Source of the DNA: a virus
Length of the DNA: 25,883 nt
Direction: 5' to 3' (one strand)
Virus record (IMG/VR): IMGVR_UViG_3300035670_001133
Span: 1-25,883 of that record
Below the pieces are notes generated by a model, which saw only the letters and a program-made list of their open reading frames with translations, was not told where the DNA came from and did not search any database. This document shows positions 1-5,721 of this stretch, piece after piece (position 1 is the first letter of the stretch; each line of letters begins with the position of its first letter). Position numbers and translations under genes: made by a program.

Positions 1-42
1 CAGGGCTTGACACTGGGAGCCAGCACCAACAAAGGAAACACT

Positions 43-189
43 ATGAGCAACGAATCTAAATTTACAACTATTCGCATTGACAAGAAACTGCACGAGGAAC
101 TGAAGCTCGTTGCAACGTCACAGAATCGAAGCCTGTCAAGTCAGATTGTGTTTATTTTGCGACAGTACATTGAAAAAGCACAGAAGTAA
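43..189 (+). CDS. Ribbon-helix-helix (Arc/CopG-like) DNA-binding protein
   Basis: A 48-residue protein with the shape of an Arc/MetJ/CopG repressor. A short beta strand (residues about 6-13, KFTTIRID) would pair with that of a second subunit and enter the DNA major groove. Two helices follow (KKLHEELKLVATSQ and SLSSQIVFILRQYIEKA), joined by the polar turn NRS, as in Arc. The ATG at 43 has an AAAGGA Shine-Dalgarno sequence at 31-36. An in-frame ATG at 7 would add 12 residues but lacks a ribosome-binding site. It is the first gene of the small-gene operon in this window and is followed by an inverted repeat at 209-230 that could be its operator. The fold assignment is solid by pattern; its role as a regulator of phage genes is inferred. 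Confidence 0.85.
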   Translation: MSNESKFTTIRIDKKLHEELKLVATSQNRSLSSQIVFILRQYIEKAQK

Positions 190-208
190 TGTTGTTTGTG
201 TGAAATCT

Positions 209-230
209 GTTGTATAGTTGAGCTATCAAC
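209..230 (+). promoter_or_regulatory. Inverted repeat between first and second gene
   Basis: GTTG-T-ATAG and CTAT-CAAC form an inverted repeat with a 5-base centre (TTGAG) and one unpaired T at 213. It sits just upstream of the ribosome-binding site (AGGAG, 234-238) of the next gene. A weak -10-like TATAGT (213-218) lies inside it, with no good -35. It could be an operator for the ribbon-helix-helix protein encoded upstream, or an RNA hairpin near the start codon. Function is inferred only. Confidence 0.3.
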
Positions 231-244
231 AACAGGAGAAAGCA

Positions 245-424
245 ATGACAGACCTTGACTACGAAGACGACATCGAGATGCCAAGCAAAGAGCATCTCCG
301 CAACATGATTCAGTTGGCGATTAAAACGCTTAACGATCACAGTGCAGATCAAGTGGCTCGCAACTATGTTGCCAGTGCGCTTGGTGATGCTTTGGCCGAT
401 AACGAGCAATTCCTTTGGGGGTGA
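245..424 (+). CDS. Small acidic hypothetical phage protein
   Basis: A 59-residue protein that I do not recognise. It is acidic at the N-terminus (MTDLDYEDDIEM) and mostly helical after that, with two likely amphipathic helices. It ends in the short tail EQFLWG. The ATG at 245 is chosen because AGGAG lies at 234-238. An upstream in-frame ATG at 218 would start inside the inverted repeat and has no ribosome-binding site. Its stop codon is two bases before the next start, so the two genes are probably translated together. No membrane segment, signal peptide or metal-binding pattern is visible. Confidence 0.7.
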   Translation: MTDLDYEDDIEMPSKEHLRNMIQLAIKTLNDHSADQVARNYVASALGDALADNEQFLWG

Positions 425-426
425 CT

Positions 427-657
427 ATGACTAACAAACAAACAGGTGGGCCAGCGTTTCCTTTGATGTATGACGTACCTTCAGAAAACTTGAGACACAT
501 TCATGTAGGCATGACACTGCGCGACTACTTTGCGGCCAAGGCAATGCAGGGATTGCTGGCGCAGTCCCAAGGAACGGCAATCGGCAGCCGGGTCGAGATT
601 GCAGCAGAGTATGCCTATGCAATGGCCGACGCCATGCTGAAAGCGAGAGAAGCATGA
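427..657 (+). CDS. Conserved small phage protein (GGPAFP / GMTLRDYFAAKAMQ type)
   Basis: A 76-residue protein of a type widespread in phages of proteobacteria. It has the usual opening TGGPAFP, the central block GMTLRDYFAAKAMQGLL, and a helical end rich in Ala and Met (AAEYAYAMADAMLKAREA). The biochemical role of the family is not known to me. The ATG at 427 follows a G-rich ribosome-binding stretch (416-422); an in-frame ATG at 415 would overlap the previous gene. Its TGA overlaps the next start as ATGA (654-657), the usual sign of translational coupling in this operon. Confidence 0.8.
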   Translation: MTNKQTGGPAFPLMYDVPSENLRHIHVGMTLRDYFAAKAMQGLLAQSQGTAIGSRVEIAAEYAYAMADAMLKAREA

Positions 658-950
658 CTATCCTGAATAAGCTCTGGCGCAGATTTGTCCGCAAAGACGC
701 TCCGCAAACGTCCGTGGAAGCAGCACAGTCAATTGCCCCAAACCCAATGGAGTTGATCGTTCTGGAGGTGATTAAAGGCTTTCCAGACGGTTGCATCAGT
801 GACCAAGTGCAAGACGCTTTGCCACACATGGCTTATTCGTCAGTCACGGCACGATTTTCGGGATTGTTCCGTAAAGGTTTAATCACATATTCAGGTGAAA
901 CAAGGAAAGGACGTTCTGGTCGAGGCCAGAGGGTAATGAAAATCTTATGA
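654..950 (+). CDS. Winged-helix (HTH) domain protein
   Basis: A 98-residue protein. The first 30 residues are basic and then low in pattern. From about residue 32 it looks like a compact winged helix: helix 1 (PMELIVLEVIKGFPDG), helix 2 (ISDQVQDAL), a recognition-like helix (YSSVTARFSGLFRKGLI), then a basic Arg/Gly/Lys wing ending in RVMKIL. Similar small winged-helix proteins are common in phage early regions, where they may bind DNA or act as adaptors. Target and role are unknown. Both ends overlap neighbours by ATGA (654 and 947). Confidence 0.7.
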   Translation: MTILNKLWRRFVRKDAPQTSVEAAQSIAPNPMELIVLEVIKGFPDGCISDQVQDALPHMAYSSVTARFSGLFRKGLITYSGETRKGRSGRGQRVMKIL

Positions 951-1114
951 CAACAAAAGCAACACCCTGGAGCTTGGACAAGATGGAAGGCAAATATCTT
1001 TGCCCTGAACTCAAGACTCACCCAACACGACAAGGCTGCATGGACGCATACAAGCTGCCAAGCCTGCAAGGTAAAACACTCGTATATCCAGACGGACGAA
1101 AGGAACTGAAATGA
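947..1114 (+). CDS. Small hypothetical protein (55 aa)
   Basis: A 55-residue reading frame that fills the gap between the winged-helix gene and the DUF7448-like gene. It begins with ATGA overlapping the previous stop and ends with TGA overlapping the next start (ATGA at 1111). That arrangement is the best argument that it is real. The product starts MTTKATPWSLDKMEGKYLC and is polar and basic, with two Cys residues (19 and 31) and no membrane segment. I do not recognise it. It is easily missed because of its length. Confidence 0.6.
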   Translation: MTTKATPWSLDKMEGKYLCPELKTHPTRQGCMDAYKLPSLQGKTLVYPDGRKELK

Positions 1115-1527
1115 GCTTGCTGGAAAAGATTGAAAAAACAAAGTACGGTTACAAGCCAAAGATTTCAGACATGATCGGCGTAACTTTTACAGATGTTGAG
1201 CATGATGAATTTGAATTGATGTTTTACTGCGCTGAAGGTGTTTTCAGATTTACTCATCATCAAGACTGCTGTGAGCACGTTGCAATTCAAGACATCACTG
1301 GCGATATTGAAGATTTGATCGGTGAACCGCTTTTGCTTGCAGAAGAGTCAACTGGCGAAACTCCAGCAGACATTGTTTATGAAGAAGATTATGGTTCGCA
1401 TACATGGACGTTCTATAAATTTGCCACACGCAAAGGATATGTCGATGTTCGCTGGCTTGGCGAGTCAAACGGTTTTTACAGTGAGTCAGTAGATTTGGAA
1501 TTTGAAGCAACAGGAGAAAAAGCATGA
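1111..1527 (+). CDS. DUF7448-like phage protein
   Basis: A 138-residue acidic protein. It resembles, from memory, the phage family annotated DUF7448: a beta-rich N-terminal half, a CCE block (HHQDCCEHVAIQDITGDIED), a LIGEPLLLAEE segment, and a C-terminal WTFYKFATRKGYVDVRWLG segment followed by ESNGFYSESVDLEF. The adjacent Cys pair with nearby His residues suggests a metal or structural site, but no function is established that I know of. Start and stop both overlap neighbours by four bases (ATGA at 1111 and 1524). Confidence 0.75.
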   Translation: MSLLEKIEKTKYGYKPKISDMIGVTFTDVEHDEFELMFYCAEGVFRFTHHQDCCEHVAIQDITGDIEDLIGEPLLLAEESTGETPADIVYEEDYGSHTWTFYKFATRKGYVDVRWLGESNGFYSESVDLEFEATGEKA

Positions 1528-1832
1528 GCACATTTGCAGACATTGAAAACAAAATCGAGATGTGGGGGTACGCTCGCGGCATCATCCAGCACGGCAAACC
1601 ACTAGGTCAGGCAATCAAGACGGCAGAGGAAGTGGTTGAGCTTCTTGACGCGATTAACAGAGGTGATGAAGAGGCCACAACAGATGCTGTTGGTGATGCT
1701 GGAGTGACTCTTCTTATGATTTGTGCTCAACGTGGAGTTACGTTTACCGAGTGTTTGACAGCGGCTTTTGAGCAGATCAAGCACAGGAAGGGCACTCTAT
1801 TGCCAAGCGGTGTCTTTGTTAAAGAGGAGTAA
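1524..1832 (+). CDS. MazG-like nucleotide pyrophosphohydrolase
   Basis: A 102-residue all-alpha NTP pyrophosphatase of the MazG-like group. It would hydrolyse a nucleoside triphosphate to the monophosphate and pyrophosphate in the cytoplasm. In phages such enzymes are proposed to clean the nucleotide pool or to lower (p)ppGpp. The Mg-binding pattern is visible as EEVVE (residues 35-39), then DAVGD (54-58) followed by the hydrophobic helix AGVTLLMIC. The second motif is the phage form DAxGD rather than a perfect ExxD. Length fits the short single-domain phage members. A ribosome-binding site AGGAG lies in the end of the previous gene, which it overlaps by ATGA. Substrate is not predictable from this sequence. 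Confidence 0.8.
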   Translation: MSTFADIENKIEMWGYARGIIQHGKPLGQAIKTAEEVVELLDAINRGDEEATTDAVGDAGVTLLMICAQRGVTFTECLTAAFEQIKHRKGTLLPSGVFVKEE

Positions 1833-1834
1833 GC

Positions 1835-2098
1835 ATGAGCAATTTAACACCTTGGTTCCCTAACACCATCAAACCTTTCCGCAGTGGTGTTTATGAAGTT
1901 CATACGCCAAACGCATCTTCTGGAAATAAATTTGCGTACTTTGACAAAAAAGGATGGCGACTGTGCGGTTCAGAAATTTTTGAAGCGCAAAGAGAAAAAC
2001 ATTACCCAGATGATATGCACTGTTCAAGTATGAATGTCAAAGGGTCAATGTGGCGTGGCCTCACAAAAGAAGGCAAAGAAACATTTGAACAATCATGA
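1835..2098 (+). CDS. Hypothetical phage protein (WFP / GVYEV type)
   Basis: An 87-residue protein with a strong ribosome-binding site (GAGGAG, 1824-1829) and only two bases from the previous stop. The sequence opens with TPWFPNTIKPFRSGVYEV, which resembles small beta-rich phage proteins in which a Trp-Phe-Pro opening is followed by a GxYEV strand. Aromatic residues recur (YFDKKGWRLCG, SMWRGL). No catalytic motif, membrane segment or signal peptide is seen. Function unknown. Its stop overlaps the next small gene (ATGA at 2095). Confidence 0.7.
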   Translation: MSNLTPWFPNTIKPFRSGVYEVHTPNASSGNKFAYFDKKGWRLCGSEIFEAQREKHYPDDMHCSSMNVKGSMWRGLTKEGKETFEQS

Positions 2099-2238
2099 CA
2101 ACACTACACCTTCGTCGCCGTGCCCGTGAACTTTGGAACACACCACATAACCAGAGAAAATGGGTTCGTTCTGTAATTTTCCTTGGAAACAAATGGCTGC
2201 TAGCAGAAAAACAACAAAAGATCGTATCAAAGCAATGA
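2095..2238 (+). CDS. Small basic phage protein (RARELWNTPHNQRKW type)
   Basis: A 47-residue basic protein starting MTTLHLRRRARELWNTPHNQ, followed by RKWVRSVIFLGNKWLLAEK. Small proteins with this pattern (RARELWN, then an RxWVRSVxxLGxxWLLA block) occur in phages of proteobacteria, which supports this being a real gene although it is very short. It starts with an ATGA overlap with the upstream gene and runs into the HNH-like gene, overlapping it by 46 bases if that gene starts at 2193. Role unknown. Confidence 0.65.
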   Translation: MTTLHLRRRARELWNTPHNQRKWVRSVIFLGNKWLLAEKQQKIVSKQ

Positions 2239-2687
2239 TCGTTGAGGAAGGTAATTGCTGGCTCTGGACTGGTAGCAATACTGGTGGCAGACCAGCAATT
2301 AACATGAAACAAGAGGATGGAAGCTGGAGAAATGAAAACGTCAGAAAAGTGCTATTTGCAGAACTGGGAAAAGATACTCAAGGTAAGTACCTCATACCTC
2401 AGTGCGGAGACAAACTGTGTGTCAATCCAAGCCACATCATCATGCTTACAAAGCGTGAGCACCTCAAAAGAGCAAACGCAAAAATAAGCACAATCACGCG
2501 CAGGCTTGCATCAGCAAACACACTGAAGCAAAACCACAAGGTAAACCAACAAATTGCAAATGAGATACGCTTGAGCAGCCTTCCACGAAAAGAGCTTGCA
2601 AGCATTTACGGCATCGCACGTAGAACAGTGGATGACATTTGCAACGGCACAACCTGGCGAACAAACTTTTTTACGGGGTTAATGTGA
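2193..2687 (+). CDS. HNH-endonuclease-like protein with C-terminal helix-turn-helix, probably degenerate
   Basis: A protein of 164 residues from the ATG at 2193 (175 from an in-frame ATG at 2160; neither has a strong ribosome-binding site). The N-terminal half follows the zinc-type HNH pattern: GNCWLWTG, a Gly/Arg turn, then VRKVLFAELG and CGDKLCVNPSHI. The Cys residues and the NPSHI end are kept. The His normally found two residues before the first Cys of the second block, the usual general base, is replaced (IPQCGDKLC). The C-terminal part (KVNQQIANEIRLSSLPRKELASIYGIARRTVDDICNG) is a helix-turn-helix like those beside phage HNH domains. It may therefore bind DNA without cutting it. It sits in the operon with overlaps at both ends, so it is not a simple intruder. 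Confidence 0.65.
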   Translation: MAASRKTTKDRIKAMIVEEGNCWLWTGSNTGGRPAINMKQEDGSWRNENVRKVLFAELGKDTQGKYLIPQCGDKLCVNPSHIIMLTKREHLKRANAKISTITRRLASANTLKQNHKVNQQIANEIRLSSLPRKELASIYGIARRTVDDICNGTTWRTNFFTGLM

Positions 2688-2974
2688 TTCAACACTGGCA
2701 AGACCGATTGGACAAAACCATCACACGATGGCCAACAAACAAAGAGAAAATGGAAGCAATGGAGGCAGAGATCAAGGAGCTTCGCAAGTTCCACAAGTCC
2801 GCTTTTAAGATGCTGATTGCCGCTAATGAACGTGGAGACAAGTGGTACAAGCGTGCTGCAAGCGCAGAGGCAAAGTTGCGCCACAAAGAACGCAAGGAAA
2901 CCAAAGTAGAAAAGCCCACCGTTAGGCAGGCTTCAGGGCTTACTCACTGGATTGGTGGGAGTCCGTTCCACTGA
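2684..2974 (+). CDS. Hypothetical coiled-coil protein
   Basis: A 96-residue protein starting at GTG 2684, which overlaps the previous stop as GTGA. Longer readings starting upstream at 2639 are less likely. After a short aromatic start, residues about 18-70 are highly charged and heptad-like (NKEKMEAMEAEIKELRKFHK, then ANERGDKWYKRAASAEAKLR), indicating a coiled coil. The end is HWIGGSPFH. No function recognised. It is the last + strand gene and its 3' end overlaps the endolysin gene on the other strand by 35 bp. It also contains the terminator of the opposing operon (2905-2933). Confidence 0.6.
   Translation: MIQHWQDRLDKTITRWPTNKEKMEAMEAEIKELRKFHKSAFKMLIAANERGDKWYKRAASAEAKLRHKERKETKVEKPTVRQASGLTHWIGGSPFH
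2905..2933 (-). terminator. Intrinsic terminator of the late operon, inside an opposing gene
   Basis: On the - strand the RNA folds AAGCCUGCC-UAAC-GGUGGGCUU (nine base pairs, two of them G-U), followed by UU-CUACUUU; counted as a seven-pair stem it is followed by UUUU. It lies 7 bases past the endolysin stop at 2940. The two central pairs are C-A mismatches if read on the + strand, so the signal is specific for the - strand. It is encoded within the + strand coiled-coil gene. Confidence 0.6.
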
Positions 2975-3476
2975 GAAACAGGTCTTTTTCGGCTTGCCTT
3001 CGCCGCAAGAGACCTTTCAATACCTTGCCTCCGGCTTTTGACCAGTCCAGCAAAGAGTCGGCAGCAGCTTCCCATTCACCACGCAGAATCTTCTGGCGGC
3101 AGGTAGATCGCTGGAAGTTCCCAAGTCCTACATTGAAGCTAAACGCAACACAGGCATCAAATTTTGATTGATGCTCAGGACTATCGAGATTGGGAGCAAA
3201 TCGTAGAACACCACGTTCAAAAGATACGAGGTCATTCTTGAAAATTTCGACCAGTTCATCTTTCGACCAGACACGGTTGTCCTCCGGCTTGAGTTGGTAT
3301 TCGTTACGCAGAAGGCCAGTGTAGCCTTCCTTGCGAACGACAGGCAGCTTGATTTGGTCTTGATACAGGACATGGCCCCACCCGATCGTCCACATTGAGG
3401 CCGAACAAAGGTATGGCTTGTCTCTGTATCCCTCAAACTGGTGCATCAAATGGATGCCTTTGTCGGATGTTCTCAT
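2940..3476 (-). CDS. Endolysin, GH24 lysozyme (muramidase)
   Basis: A 178-residue phage lysozyme of the T4/P22/P1 type that cleaves the N-acetylmuramic acid to N-acetylglucosamine bond in peptidoglycan. The catalytic signature E15-x8-C24-x5-T30 is seen in FEGYRDKPYLCSASMWTIGWGH, with Cys in place of the Asp of T4 lysozyme, a known variant. The C-terminal lobe carries the family blocks FDACVAFSFNVGLGNF and LLRRRQAEKDLF. No signal peptide or SAR segment is present, so release should depend on the holin encoded just upstream. The start overlaps the holin stop (ATGA at 3473-3476). The 3' end overlaps the last + strand gene. Confidence 0.93.
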   Translation of the reverse strand: MRTSDKGIHLMHQFEGYRDKPYLCSASMWTIGWGHVLYQDQIKLPVVRKEGYTGLLRNEYQLKPEDNRVWSKDELVEIFKNDLVSFERGVLRFAPNLDSPEHQSKFDACVAFSFNVGLGNFQRSTCRQKILRGEWEAAADSLLDWSKAGGKVLKGLLRRRQAEKDLFLSGTDSHQSSE

Positions 3477-3997
3477 TTCTTCTGCCAGCCACGAGAGCCA
3501 AACCAGAACCCGATAATGCCGCCAAGCATGGACATTTCATCAGGCGTAAAGATGATGTCAGTGAACCGAATGAAATCATCCATCGTCTGCATCATGCCTG
3601 GGTGAGTCCAGCCATACCACGCAATCCAAGCGTTAATCCCGATCAACTCAAAGATAAACAGGTACGTCACAGTCGGACGCACAGTGCCGATGTAGTTAGC
3701 AACCCAACGGCTTGATTTCTCAAGAATTGCCTTGTCGTGGTCTTGTGCACCTTTGACCATTCCAGCTTCAGCTTCAGCCATTTGCGCTTGAGTCTGCATT
3801 GCAACCTGCTCGGTGCGGAACTCTTCAATCTTCTGTTGAGCAAGAAAGCCTTCCTTAGCCATTTGGATGTCACGCTCATTTGCCAGCTTTGCCAGCTCCT
3901 GTTCGTGCTTTTGGTCTGATTTGGCTTGGAAGAAGTCCAATAGTTTAGGCAGACCGCTGATAAGCAGACCGCCAAGGGTTGAGATTAGGGAAAGCAT
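3473..3997 (-). CDS. Holin, 3-TM GTA-type family
   Basis: A 174-residue membrane protein like the holins of gene-transfer-agent type (GTA_holin_3TM). A hydrophobic or amphipathic N-terminal segment (LSLISTLGGLLISGL) is followed by a charged coiled coil with many Gln, Glu and Lys. Two C-terminal membrane segments follow, around RPTVTYLFIFELIGINAWIAW and MLGGIIGFWFGSR. The final FWFGSRGWQKK is typical of this family. The ATG at 3997 has an excellent ribosome-binding site (TGAGGTAATCATG). A TTG at 4015 would extend it by six residues without one. It should open the inner membrane for the adjacent endolysin, whose start its stop overlaps. Confidence 0.88.
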   Translation of the reverse strand: MLSLISTLGGLLISGLPKLLDFFQAKSDQKHEQELAKLANERDIQMAKEGFLAQQKIEEFRTEQVAMQTQAQMAEAEAGMVKGAQDHDKAILEKSSRWVANYIGTVRPTVTYLFIFELIGINAWIAWYGWTHPGMMQTMDDFIRFTDIIFTPDEMSMLGGIIGFWFGSRGWQKK

Positions 3998-4004
3998 GAT
4001 TACC

Positions 4005-4484
4005 TCATTTAGCAAGTGGATTGTCTAACGCTCTTTGGACTTTGGCGTTTAGCCTGTCCTCAAGCTCCTTCATATCAGCCTTTTGGGACTGACGCAGTTG
4101 CTCACGACGAGACTCAAATCTCGCATCAGCACTGTCCAACATAGACCGGACTTTTTCCTCTTGCCGATCAGTCTTTTCGGTGTTTCGCTCAACACTACGC
4201 TCCAGGCGCATGATGTCGCTTCTCAGTCCATCCTTGATGTCTTTTGCGTACTTCAGCGATTCCTCAACCTTGGCGTCCATCACTTCCATCTTTTGCTGGT
4301 ATTCGCCAAGATCAAGGCCAGCGACCTCTTCAATCTTTTGGTACAGCACGAAACCACCGTACAAACCGCCTATAACGGTCGATAAGGCGGCCAATATTGC
4401 ACCGATGACCGCAGGTGTCATCTTGAGTCCAAGCACGTTAAATTGCTTGTTTTCCAGATTTTCTAATTGCTCGTCAACGTCCAT
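4005..4484 (-). CDS. Single-TM coiled-coil membrane protein, spanin-like candidate
   Basis: A 159-residue protein. A short acidic cytoplasmic-like N-terminus is followed by one membrane segment (about residues 25-48, Gly/Ala-rich, ending FVLYQ). About 110 residues of charged coiled coil follow (EVMDAKVEESLKYAKDIK, then DIMRLERSVERNTEKTDRQ). N-terminal anchor plus long periplasmic coiled coil is the layout of an inner-membrane spanin, and the gene lies directly upstream of holin and endolysin. No clear lipoprotein partner is nested in it, so this role is inferred. The ATG at 4484, two bases past the upstream stop with GAGAA before it, is preferred over a TTG at 4508. Confidence 0.65.
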   Translation of the reverse strand: MDVDEQLENLENKQFNVLGLKMTPAVIGAILAALSTVIGGLYGGFVLYQKIEEVAGLDLGEYQQKMEVMDAKVEESLKYAKDIKDGLRSDIMRLERSVERNTEKTDRQEEKVRSMLDSADARFESRREQLRQSQKADMKELEDRLNAKVQRALDNPLAK

Positions 4485-4485
4485 A

Positions 4486-4896
4486 TCAGTTCTCGAATTT
4501 CTTGCCAACTTGGAGGTTCTTCAGTGCTTTTAGCTCTGCCTCAAGTTTCTCAACCTCAATTCGCTTTTTGGTCAACTCAAGCTGATACAGAGAATTGCAG
4601 TTGATTCGCTCTGGTACATTGCCAAACGGCACAATGATTCGCGCATAAACGCCAATATCCTTCGACCGTGGCTGGTTAGGGTCAGCAGACGAAAAAACAC
4701 TGTTTGCATTGTTGACAATCCCTGTTACACCAAACTCAACGTTTGTCTCGCCACCGATTGCATTAGAGCAATCAAGATCGCCAGCACGGAACTTGTCAGA
4801 CTGATAATTTGAGTACCCATAAGGCATTTGCAGGCTCAGTGAGTTTTGAGCCAGTGCGCCAGTACATACAAACATCAGTGCGACAGCTTTGAGCAT
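4486..4896 (-). CDS. Exported hypothetical protein with C-terminal coiled coil
   Basis: A 136-residue protein with a clear Sec signal peptide (MLKAVALMFVCTGALA, likely cleaved after Ala16 before QNS). The mature part starts with an aromatic/Asn-rich stretch, has two Cys (in LDCSNA and INCNSLY) that could form a disulfide, and contains a beta-like segment GVYARIIVPFG. It ends in a charged helix (LTKKRIEVEKLEAELKALK) likely to be a coiled coil. It is the last of five consecutive exported proteins and overlaps the preceding one by 22 bases. Whether it is periplasmic, outer-membrane associated or virion-bound is unknown. Confidence 0.7.
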   Translation of the reverse strand: MLKAVALMFVCTGALAQNSLSLQMPYGYSNYQSDKFRAGDLDCSNAIGGETNVEFGVTGIVNNANSVFSSADPNQPRSKDIGVYARIIVPFGNVPERINCNSLYQLELTKKRIEVEKLEAELKALKNLQVGKKFEN

Positions 4897-5246
4897 ATCT
4901 TTGATGACACGGACGCACCTTTGTCCGCATCACTCCTGAGCTTTGATTGTGAACAGACATAAACAGCGTCTTTAACGTCCTCATCACGGATGTAAACATC
5001 AAGTTTTATCCGACCGAGATACTTCAGGTTAATGATGCTGTACTGAGTGACAAAATGAATCGGCTTGAAGTCTTTAGTAAAAACGCCAATCTCGTAATAC
5101 TCAACATCGCTTCTGCGATTGAACATTTCCAGAGATACCTTTTGCACGCCAGCAACATGAGACGTTTGCAGCTTAGGATAAGCCGGAGTCATTTCATGAG
5201 CTTGGGCGGTTGTTATCGCCAGCGCGAGAATCAGTTTGCGATACAT
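4875..5246 (-). CDS. Exported protein, beta-sandwich/chaperone-like appearance
   Basis: A 123-residue protein with a Sec signal peptide (MYRKLILALAITTAQA, likely cut before HEMTP). The mature part reads like a single immunoglobulin-type beta sandwich. It alternates strands such as VQKVSLEMFNRR, VEYYEIGVFTKDFKPI, LGRIKLDVYIRDED and AVYVCSQSKL, then has a second Cys in SKICSKL that could pair with the first. The strand order with an Asn-Arg turn recalls the first domain of pilus chaperones, but the diagnostic FGS-type motifs are not evident, so this is only a resemblance. It overlaps the upstream gene by 16 bases and the downstream gene by 22. Confidence 0.65.
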   Translation of the reverse strand: MYRKLILALAITTAQAHEMTPAYPKLQTSHVAGVQKVSLEMFNRRSDVEYYEIGVFTKDFKPIHFVTQYSIINLKYLGRIKLDVYIRDEDVKDAVYVCSQSKLRSDADKGASVSSKICSKLSH

Positions 5247-5719
5247 TCGGCTTGAACCACTGCGCGATATGTGCCACCAGGAAATGCTTTGCCATAGCCG
5301 TATTTAGCCGTTGACGAACTCTTGAACCAAGTAGAGCCAGCAACCAGTAAGTTGAACTCAGTTGTATTGTTGTAGGTGACTTTGCTGGTTTCATAAGTTG
5401 ACATTGCAGCATCGCTTACCGTCTTGACAGATGTGTCACCAGTCCAGACAACAGTGTCATTCAGCGACGGGCTTGTGGAGAATGATGAAGGCGTAGTAAT
5501 CCGAGCCTTGTACGCACCAGCGAGAGATACGTCATATCGGACAACAGGAACAACACCGCCATCAGCAGGCAGTGTGCTTAATTTGTCAGCAGTCGGGTTG
5601 CCATAAACGCCAGCCGTATCCGTTGTAATGACGCACTTTGATTGGACGTTACCAATAATCGGAACTTCCTCTGCATGACAGGTGGCTGCAAACAGGGCAG
5701 CAAGAATAACGTACTTCAT
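5231..5719 (-). CDS. Exported protein with terminal Cys pair, pilin-like appearance
   Basis: A 162-residue protein with a Sec signal peptide (MKYVILAALFAATCHA, likely cut before EEVP). The mature part is Ser/Thr-rich and probably all beta. Cys29 (VQSKCVITTD) lies near the start and the last Cys near the end (VVQAECIAN); a disulfide between them would tie first and last strands, as in many secreted sandwich domains and pilin-like subunits. It has a strong ribosome-binding site (TGAGGTAAACATG). No enzymatic motif is visible. The pilin comparison is a visual impression only. The next exported protein overlaps its 3' end by 16 bases. Confidence 0.65.
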   Translation of the reverse strand: MKYVILAALFAATCHAEEVPIIGNVQSKCVITTDTAGVYGNPTADKLSTLPADGGVVPVVRYDVSLAGAYKARITTPSSFSTSPSLNDTVVWTGDTSVKTVSDAAMSTYETSKVTYNNTTEFNLLVAGSTWFKSSSTAKYGYGKAFPGGTYRAVVQAECIAN

Positions 5720-5721
5720 GT

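Noticed and set aside
7-12. TTGACA near the left edge as a promoter -35
   Set aside because: No -10-like sequence occurs 15-19 bases downstream, and the start codon at 43 is very close.
2980-3015. Hairpin AGGTCT...AGACCT after the last + strand gene as a + strand terminator
   Set aside because: The stem is only six pairs around a smaller hairpin and is followed by TTCAAT rather than a T-run; it also lies in the endolysin coding region. Too weak to annotate.
5231-5719. Naming the exported pair as a chaperone-usher pilus system
   Set aside because: There is no usher, and diagnostic chaperone and pilin motifs are not clearly present; kept only as a speculative resemblance.
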